Below are positions 6,351 to 10,879 of a stretch of 10,879 nucleotides of DNA, piece by piece. Each line of letters begins with the position of its first letter. The first letter of the stretch is position 1. The DNA comes from JAFNGF01 sp964567045 (GTDB lineage Bacteria > Planctomycetota > Phycisphaerae > Sedimentisphaerales > Anaerobacaceae), in the NCBI GenBank assembly GCA_964567045.1, contig CAZMLE010000106.1, positions 1 to 10,879 on the forward strand, given 5' to 3'. The position numbers were made by a program, and so were the translations under genes. The notes under the pieces were generated by a model. It saw nothing but the letters and a program-made list of their open reading frames with translations, did not search any database and was not told the DNA's origin.

Positions 6351-7271
6351 TCACCTACAGGTGACATCGGCGATTTGTGTGGGAATCAGAGGCTCTCTGG
6401 CAACGAATCGCTCATAGGCAAAGATGCCGAGGTTTATGACGGCAAGTGTAATGAACCCCGGTAAGCCTTGAAGACCAACGGTTAAATCGCTCCCGCCTTC
6501 AATCACAGCGATAGCCACTCCCGCCGTAGCGTTGAGCGAACCGTGAATTATTGCGGCGGCAATCACCGATTTTGCTTTTAGTCGCACATAGCTAAAGACG
6601 GGGGCAAGCAAAACACAGAACGCGGTCATCATAAACACGCCCACTATACGGTGCTGCGGATAGTTGTGTCCCTGAAGAATTATTGGCGCATGCCACAAGC
6701 CCCAGATAACGCCGATAAGAGCTGACGATTTCCAGAAACCCAGAAAACCAAGCTCCCTCTGCAGCAACCCCCTCCAGCCCAACTCCTCACCAAATCCGGC
6801 GATTGCGTTGACCGTGGGTCCGGCGAGCAGCCCCAAAAACAATCCTATCCAGAAGGGGTGAATAGGAAAGCTGGCCATCTGCTTCTGCGCGCGCTGCAAC
6901 TGCTCGGCAGACATCACTGACCTGAATCTTTCGAGCAATCCTGTCATCTGCGGCGAGTAGCGAACATCCGGCAAAAGCAGGCTTATGCCTAAAGCACCAA
7001 AGGCAGCCGCAGGAGGCAGCAGCCACGCCACGAGCCACCAGCGGTTTATCTTCCAACTGATGCCCAGCGGTGCTTTCAAAGGTTCCTTGTAGATAAGTTT
7101 TTGAACCACGATGGCGGCGAGCGCGGGCATAAACATATATATTGGAGCTACAAAAATAGTGCCGGACGAAAGCCATTTTCCCCCCAACGCAAAATACGAA
7201 AAGATAAAGGCATAGCTGATAAAGAAGGTCAGTCCAACAAATACCAGCGATTTCTTGATATTTGTTTTCAT
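6351..7271 (-). CDS. CPBP (CAAX/Abi-type) intramembrane metalloprotease
   Basis: A 306-aa polytopic membrane protein with hydrophobic helices near residues 10-30, 38-60, 80-100, 140-160, 183-200, 210-230 and 235-295. The CPBP glutamic-protease motifs are in order: EELGWRG (E162, E163, R167), 'GLWHAP' (H194) and 'IIHGSLN' (H243, N247), so the active site looks complete. Family members process prenylated proteins in eukaryotes; in bacteria they are tied to bacteriocin immunity, regulated proteolysis or phage defence. I choose the ATG at 7271 because AGGTGA lies 7 nt upstream; a TTG codon at 7274 directly abuts the previous stop. The stop of the upstream propeller gene is 3 nt away and the ribosome-binding site lies within that gene's last codons, so translation is probably coupled. 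The substrate is unknown; the exported propeller protein is a candidate on context only. Confidence 0.9.
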   Translation of the reverse strand: MKTNIKKSLVFVGLTFFISYAFIFSYFALGGKWLSSGTIFVAPIYMFMPALAAIVVQKLIYKEPLKAPLGISWKINRWWLVAWLLPPAAAFGALGISLLLPDVRYSPQMTGLLERFRSVMSAEQLQRAQKQMASFPIHPFWIGLFLGLLAGPTVNAIAGFGEELGWRGLLQRELGFLGFWKSSALIGVIWGLWHAPIILQGHNYPQHRIVGVFMMTAFCVLLAPVFSYVRLKAKSVIAAAIIHGSLNATAGVAIAVIEGGSDLTVGLQGLPGFITLAVINLGIFAYERFVAREPLIPTQIADVTCR

Positions 7272-7274
7272 CAA

Positions 7275-9293
7275 TCAATCACCTGAGGCATTTATTGGGC
7301 CAATATATTTTTTCGCCACAACGATATCATCGAACCAGACCTTGCTGACCTGTCCGGGCGGCGCTTTGGTGATATAAAGAAGAAGCCACAGAAAATTCAG
7401 ATTCAACTTTTCCGTATTTCGCCATTGAAAGCCTTCAAATGGCTCACCAGCGGGGTCGGGATTGAAGCTGTCCCAGACCCATTTGCCTCTGGGAAAACCT
7501 TTGCCCAGGTGACTGATTACCTGTCCACTTTTGCTCCATAGTTTTCCGTCAATCCACAGCGCCTGTTCGCCGTTGCATTCTGTCACCGGGTCATTCATCT
7601 TCATCATTAGTTCCACGCAAATCCATTTGCCTTTTTCCGCCCGAAGATTTTCGTCGTTGATAAAATCGTGGCCCCAGGATTGTCTATCAGGTGAAGATCT
7701 CATCCCCATCCAGTACGAGTAGAAATCCCACCGCCATTTCTCACCATACGGCTCAACGCCTGTGGTAAATCGTTCGTTGCCGACAGGGCGGATTCCCGCT
7801 CCACCTTGAGGCCACGGCGTCGGCGGATTGTAGCCACCCACGTGGACGAAATGGTGAATCGGATAACAATCAGGATCAAAATTCACATAAAACCGAAAGT
7901 AAAGCTGCTCGTAGCCCGGCAAAAGACGCCTGTACAAATGTCCGCCCGTTTCTTTTCCGCCGATATGCGCCATTAAGAGTGAGCGTTTGCCGGCACTTGC
8001 TTGTGGCACATCTTCGGATAGTGACATAATCTCGATATTGCTCACGTTTTCCCACCTCGCCTTCACGGCATCCAGAGACGGTTCCTCGAAGTCCTCCGCA
8101 AAGATTACATCGGGATCATTTTCAATCCCTTTATCACGGGCATATTTACCGGCCAGGCCCGAACCTGCCTGGGCAGTCTGCCTGATTTCCAAAGTGGCCT
8201 TTTTCACGCAAAAGGCGTATAAATTGCAGTCAAGGCCGGAATAAAGCAGGTACATAGTTTTGCCATCATTGCTCATCCATTTGGTCGGCAATTTATGATG
8301 ATACGTTCGGCAGTCTTTGCCGTCACTTACCGACCAATGGTCGTCGTAGTAGACGGTTGTCCAGGGTCCCCAAGGCTCGGGGGCATCAAAAACTCCCAGA
8401 GCGGCCGTGTGCGTGGCTTTGCTGCCTTGCGGCCGGTGCGAGGTCGTCAAAAAATATCTGCGCAGCGGTGTATTATAGGTAATCGCTATGCGTTGAACGC
8501 CATTAGGGTCGGTGAAGATGGGCTTGCGTAATTCTATGTGAGGCGACCAGGTCGGTTTGCCATGCCCGTCAAGGCCGGCGAAAAATTCGTATTGCGACCT
8601 ATCTGCCACTTTTGCTTTGGGGACTCTGGCCAGCACAATGTCGGGCGAATAGCCGTAGGCGCTATCGTTTGCCTGAGAGACGATGTAGACATAATTGTCC
8701 CTTGCCCCCTGGTAATTTTTGCCGAACTGGATGAACTCCGGACAGCCGAAGGTATCGGAAAAATGCCACTCAGCCCAATGCCAGTGCGCGCCCAGATCGC
8801 TCGACCAGGCCAATCTTGAGTTGGTGAAATCGTCTGAACCCGGCGGCTTATAGTTTCTTACGAACATATAGAGAACGCCATCTACCTTTAGTAGGCCGCT
8901 TGCCTTGATGCCTTTCGCTCCCCCTCCTTCAGGTGTATCTGCATCGCTGGCAAAATCTTCTCCGCGAAAGTGTGGAGGGTCTCCCAATATCCTGGCAAAA
9001 CCCAGCGACAAATTCGGATTTTGCTTGTCAAAGCCATCGCCGTCGCCGAAGGCTGTTATTTGAAGGTCATCATCCGCCCAGGTGATAGGCCAGTTATCGC
9101 CCGACCGATCTCTTCCGCATTTAATCACTTCTGTGTCCCAGGTGAGCTTAGCGATAACGGTGCTTGGCGGATAAGGAGCAATCCAAGCACCCATAACGAC
9201 CATACAAAGGCAAATTAACATCACAGTAAAGCCTCTTTTTACAAACGCGCCGCGAACTTTTCGTAATTCTGTACTTCGAATATATTGTAGCAC
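7275..9293 (-). CDS. Exported DUF4185-like propeller protein with C-terminal lectin/lyase-like domain
   Basis: A 672-aa protein. Residues 15-40 hold KR and a hydrophobic stretch that acts as a signal peptide or anchor. Residues about 55-375 resemble the DUF4185 / glycosidase-like beta-propeller: 'NWPITWADDDLQ' and 'FGDGDGF' (67-88), repeated Trp-Ser strands such as 'RLAWSSDLGAHW', and 'TYHHKLPTKWMSNDGKTMYLLYSG'. From about 395 ('DVIFAEDFEEPSLDAVKARW') to the end is a concanavalin A-like jelly-roll of the polysaccharide-lyase/lectin type, with 'YFRFYVNFDP' and 'VELMMKMND' strands. A polysaccharide-binding or -cleaving role outside the cell is likely; no catalytic residues can be assigned. The GTG at 9293 is the first start after an upstream TAA, but its AGG is only 3 nt away. 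GTG or ATG at codons 24-25 has better spacing to AAAGAGG but would leave a signal without basic residues. It is probably translationally coupled to the protease gene. Confidence 0.8.
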   Translation of the reverse strand: MLQYIRSTELRKVRGAFVKRGFTVMLICLCMVVMGAWIAPYPPSTVIAKLTWDTEVIKCGRDRSGDNWPITWADDDLQITAFGDGDGFDKQNPNLSLGFARILGDPPHFRGEDFASDADTPEGGGAKGIKASGLLKVDGVLYMFVRNYKPPGSDDFTNSRLAWSSDLGAHWHWAEWHFSDTFGCPEFIQFGKNYQGARDNYVYIVSQANDSAYGYSPDIVLARVPKAKVADRSQYEFFAGLDGHGKPTWSPHIELRKPIFTDPNGVQRIAITYNTPLRRYFLTTSHRPQGSKATHTAALGVFDAPEPWGPWTTVYYDDHWSVSDGKDCRTYHHKLPTKWMSNDGKTMYLLYSGLDCNLYAFCVKKATLEIRQTAQAGSGLAGKYARDKGIENDPDVIFAEDFEEPSLDAVKARWENVSNIEIMSLSEDVPQASAGKRSLLMAHIGGKETGGHLYRRLLPGYEQLYFRFYVNFDPDCYPIHHFVHVGGYNPPTPWPQGGAGIRPVGNERFTTGVEPYGEKWRWDFYSYWMGMRSSPDRQSWGHDFINDENLRAEKGKWICVELMMKMNDPVTECNGEQALWIDGKLWSKSGQVISHLGKGFPRGKWVWDSFNPDPAGEPFEGFQWRNTEKLNLNFLWLLLYITKAPPGQVSKVWFDDIVVAKKYIGPINASGD

Positions 9294-9360
9294 TTTCCTT
9301 TAAGCAAGTAATCATTGGGTGACATTTCTTATAACACTCGATCCTCCGCACACCGTTGGC

Positions 9361-9486
9361 CCCATTTTGGACGCTCAACTTTTGATACGCGGTGCTTCTT
9401 CTCCATGGAATCCGCCTATAAGCCCCATTTTGGAGTCTCAACGCTCGATGTGTTTTATTTCTTCTCCGCGGAATCCGGCTAAAAAA
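9361..9486 (+). repeat. Tandem pair of the 63-nt repeat (copies B and C)
   Basis: Two consecutive units of 63 nt (9361-9423 and 9424-9486), each opening with CCCATTTTGGA and sharing CTCAAC, GAT, TTCTTCTCC and GGAATCCG blocks. I count 45 of 63 identities between them (about 71%). A unit of 63 nt is 21 codons; the minus strand is open through both copies and would read the pattern RIP.RR...........QNG twice. The third copy lies at 1605-1667 in the same orientation. It is placed between two genes and appears non-coding, or at least not part of either neighbour. Confidence 0.8.
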
Positions 9487-9565
9487 TGGAAACATCTCGC
9501 TGCTTCACGCTCAGCTCCAAATCTTACCGGTCACGAGCGTCGTCCGCTGCATAGTGTGGTTAGCC
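9476..9565 (-). other. Possible attC-like site 3' of the DUF6602 gene (speculative)
   Basis: On the minus strand, GGCTAAC (9565-9559) begins 3 nt after the TGA of the DUF6602 gene, and TTTAGCC (9482-9476) closes the segment 90 nt from its start; the two ends could pair at 6 of 7 positions. Integron attC sites have such an R''/R' pair (RYYYAAC ... GTTRRRY) right behind a cassette gene. The invariant G of GTT is missing here, the second base of the left box is not a pyrimidine, and the interior shows only a 6-bp stem, so this is weak. Confidence 0.22.
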
Positions 9566-9568
9566 AAG

Positions 9569-10342
9569 TCATTTCGACGCTGGACTTGGGTTCAAATACG
9601 ACATCAGTAATGATTCCCATCTGGCCATCTTCGGCATACACCCATGCAGCCACGCGAGAAGATCGAACAACACCTTTTCAGATCGATTCCGGTGCCAACC
9701 TTCCAGCGAAGTCCCATCATGTAATGACCGGTATTGAAAAACTCCCCTTCCTGAGCCGAAATCGATGACCCAACCTCGGTCGAGTAGAAACACAGCGTCA
9801 AGGATGTTTCCCCTTGGGGCATTGCAAAAACTTCCTTCGTTCGCGACTCTCTGCTGCACCGCATCGAGGCTCAGTTGGGATTCCATCGCAATGAGAAAGT
9901 AAGGTGGGCAGACATAGAATCGATCACGGTCGGCTTCATTCGTGCAAATCATTGTGCCTTTGCCTGGATTGATCCGGAGCTTCTTCCACTTGCGCGAGCT
10001 CTCCAGACTTGTCTGAAGCTGTGCAGACGTAAGCAACGACTTGACTTCCCCTCCAGCGCAGACACCCTCCACGAAAAACAGCCCAGGCTCGTCAGGCGTG
10101 AAGGTAAATGGGTGGTCCTCGTTCGCTATGACCATGTCGGTCTGACCAGACCGTGCTCTATGTTGATCGACGACCTCGCCCTGTCCAATAGCCAGACGCA
10201 ATGGAAGCTATTTCCGCAGGAAAGTTCGGAATGCCGTCTCGACTTGGTCACCTTTGTTTCCCTTGTGTTCGAACGTTGCCCGCGCTTCAGCGAGCTTCGC
10301 CTTCATCTGAGATCCCGCCGCAGCAATAATTTCTTCAAGCAT
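9569..10342 (-). pseudogene. DUF6602 protein (PD-(D/E)xK nuclease-like), interrupted by an in-frame TAG
   Basis: From the ATG at 10342 the minus strand encodes 'MLEEIIAAAGSQMKAKLAEA' and so on to 'AFRTFLRK', then a TAG (10208-10210, codon 45), then in the same frame 'LPLRLAIGQGEV...' to a TGA at 9569. DUF6602 proteins normally continue 'FLRKYLP', so TAG stands where a Tyr codon (TAC/TAT) is expected: one base change, no frameshift. The rest is intact: 'GQTDMVI' (D69), the acidic E92 and 'GEVKS' (E99, K101), which fit a PD-(D/E)xK nuclease-type fold. Total length would be about 257 aa, normal for the family. Restart at TTG (10201) would lose the N-terminal helix. Alternatives are a sequencing error, a strain-specific suppressor or readthrough. 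DUF6602 is uncharacterised and the nuclease idea is inference. The absence of other lesions suggests recent inactivation. Confidence 0.8.
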
Positions 10343-10383
10343 AAAATCTCTGACCGTGGCTAATATTGTTCATATTGATCCAC

Positions 10384-10499
10384 ACAACACCCCAAGTAAT
10401 GATTAGATTTCCGTAAAAAATCCATGAAAGCAAGTTTTGTCTTTGTCGTAACCAAAGACATATCTTGCTGAATTTTACGTATCCGGTTAAGCGTGTTGT
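10384..10499. repeat. 116-bp imperfect palindrome downstream of the DUF2283 gene
   Basis: Three nested paired segments are visible: outer ACAACAC (10384-10390) with GTGTTGT (10493-10499); middle CGTAAAA (10412-10418) with TTTTACG (10473-10479); inner 16-bp arms (10430-10445 with 10453-10468, 14 of 16 paired) around a 7-nt loop. Unpaired stretches differ in length between the arms. On the minus strand this follows directly on the stop of the DUF2283 gene and the inner hairpin is followed by T-rich sequence, so it may work as a terminator. Its length and asymmetry also recall long VCR-type attC sites. Confidence 0.6.
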
Positions 10500-10726
10500 T
10501 AGGCAAATTTTTGAGTTATCAAATCTTTATCAAATTCAAGTGAGTAAGATAGAACGGTTCTTAAATCCATCCTTTTCGAAGCGTTTAGAATTTCTATACT
10601 CACAATCTTATCTTGCGAAGTTGTATCTATATTAACACCTTCAGAAATTTCTATAACTCCATCCGGCTTATCATCTCCCAACTTTAAATATAAAGCATCT
10701 ACTTCATCATCATAATACACTTTCAT
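10499..10726 (-). CDS. DUF2283 family small protein
   Basis: A 75-aa protein with the full DUF2283 signature: 'MKVYYDDEVDALYLKLGD' at the N-terminus, 'GVIEISEGVNID' in the middle and 'KIVSIEILNAS' near residue 45. These small acidic proteins are often found beside DUF4258 or other RelE-like toxin-type proteins and are suspected antitoxins, but none of this is demonstrated here. The ATG has a strong GGAAGGAAA Shine-Dalgarno close upstream. It overlaps by 4 nt (ATGA) the stop of a DUF4258-like frame (10723-10857), the usual toxin-first order for this pair. The stop codon TAA lies within GCCTAAC, the first base block of the motif shared with other 3' flanks. Codon use is A+T-rich compared with the central genes, which fits an accessory origin. 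It appears intact. Confidence 0.88.
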   Translation of the reverse strand: MKVYYDDEVDALYLKLGDDKPDGVIEISEGVNIDTTSQDKIVSIEILNASKRMDLRTVLSYSLEFDKDLITQKFA

Positions 10727-10857
10727 ATTTTCCTTCCCTTCTTCAAAAGATAACTCGTTACTATTGTTATTATACCATCTTCAACAGCAACCACAATTTT
10801 GAGCGGATACTTAAATCCCTCCACATTTTGAGACTGTAGCAACAAAACAGAGCTTTT
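10723..10857 (-). pseudogene. C-terminal piece of a DUF4258-like protein, likely truncated
   Basis: The minus-strand frame ending in the TGA at 10723-10725 reads 'FKYPLKIVVAVEDGIITIV' followed by 'TSYLLKKGRKI', which matches the C-terminal strand pattern I associate with DUF4258 proteins ('PLkvVv..edg.i.iVTaYPlKkGR'). Upstream, the frame is closed by a TAA at 10858-10860, leaving only 44 residues, and no ATG lies within it; GTG at 10824 or TTG codons are the only candidates. The N-terminal half with the family's conserved His is missing or lies in another frame beyond the window edge. The overlap ATGA with the DUF2283 start supports a former two-gene operon. The family call rests on a short segment and on context, so it is tentative. 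Confidence 0.45.
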
Positions 10858-10879
10858 TTAAATAGTTTCGGTCCATATG

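Larger units (their letters stand above)
9294..9568. other. Gene-free interval with tandem repeat and GGCTAAC motif
   Basis: This interval separates the stop of the broken DUF6602 gene from the start of the propeller gene; both are read on the minus strand. It contains the tandem repeat pair at 9361-9486, the GGCTAAC motif (9565-9559, minus), and a short 6-bp inverted pair, ACGCTC (near 9505-9510) and GAGCGT (near 9534-9539). Open frames that cross it on either strand are made largely of the repeats and have no plausible ribosome-binding site. No clear promoter for the propeller gene was recognised. Confidence 0.5.

Noticed and set aside
9361..9486. The tandem repeat as a CRISPR array
   Set aside because: Only two units with no alternation of conserved repeat and variable spacer; similarity is spread over the whole 63 nt.
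9148..9495. A 115-codon open frame on the minus strand covering both repeat units
   Set aside because: It overlaps the start of the propeller gene out of frame and has no ribosome-binding site. The periodic RIP.RR...QNG reading is noted under the repeat, but coding is unsupported.
9875..10363. A 162-codon open frame on the plus strand
   Set aside because: It is antisense to the DUF6602 gene, whose family motifs are clear on the minus strand.

Overview
The window looks like a chromosomal segment of a Planctomycetota bacterium, possibly from the Phycisphaerae side. This is inferred from the run of Tat-exported redox and hydrolase-type enzymes, a large exported beta-propeller protein fused to a lectin/lyase-like domain, and balanced base composition. 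The assignment comes from family style, not from any search. No rRNA, tRNA, CRISPR array or transposase was recognised.

Layout. (1) 1-1566: the 3' part of an exodeoxyribonuclease III gene, a Phd/YefM-RelE toxin-antitoxin pair with a well-formed sigma70-type promoter, a small zinc-ribbon gene on the other strand and, just upstream of it, a frameshifted and truncated antitoxin remnant. (2) 1567-1828: no gene, but one copy of a roughly 60-nt repeat and a GGCTAAC-bearing motif. (3) 1829-5521, minus strand: three tightly spaced genes for an ADP-ribosylglycohydrolase-fold protein, an FAD-dependent oxidoreductase and an aldo/keto reductase. All three carry twin-arginine signals. (4) 5522-5773: a divergent intergenic region holding a 112-bp structured element bounded by perfect 9-bp inverted repeats. 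(5) 5774-6319, plus strand: a small lipoprotein with a PPC/DUF296 domain. (6) 6351-9293, minus strand: a two-gene unit in which a 672-aa exported propeller protein is followed, with a 3-nt gap, by a CPBP (CAAX-type) membrane protease. (7) 9294-10879: an accessory tail with a tandem pair of the 63-nt repeat, a DUF6602 (PD-(D/E)xK-like) gene broken by one in-frame amber codon, a long imperfect palindrome, and a DUF2283 gene preceded by the C-terminal remnant of a DUF4258-like partner.

How the parts fit together. The central Tat operon is the most coherent functional unit: its three products are probably exported folded and with cofactors, and may act together on one extracytoplasmic substrate, perhaps a sugar or a glycosidic/nucleotide compound. 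The propeller-lectin protein points the same way, towards polysaccharide-related chemistry. Both ends of the window are instead littered with toxin-antitoxin or nuclease genes, several broken. The 3' flanks of DUF2283, DUF6602 and the aldo/keto reductase share a G(G/C)CTAAC motif in a similar context. At two of these loci it is followed by the 63-nt repeat family. This raises the possibility of a decayed gene-cassette (attC-like) arrangement or an undescribed dispersed repeat, but the evidence is suggestive only.
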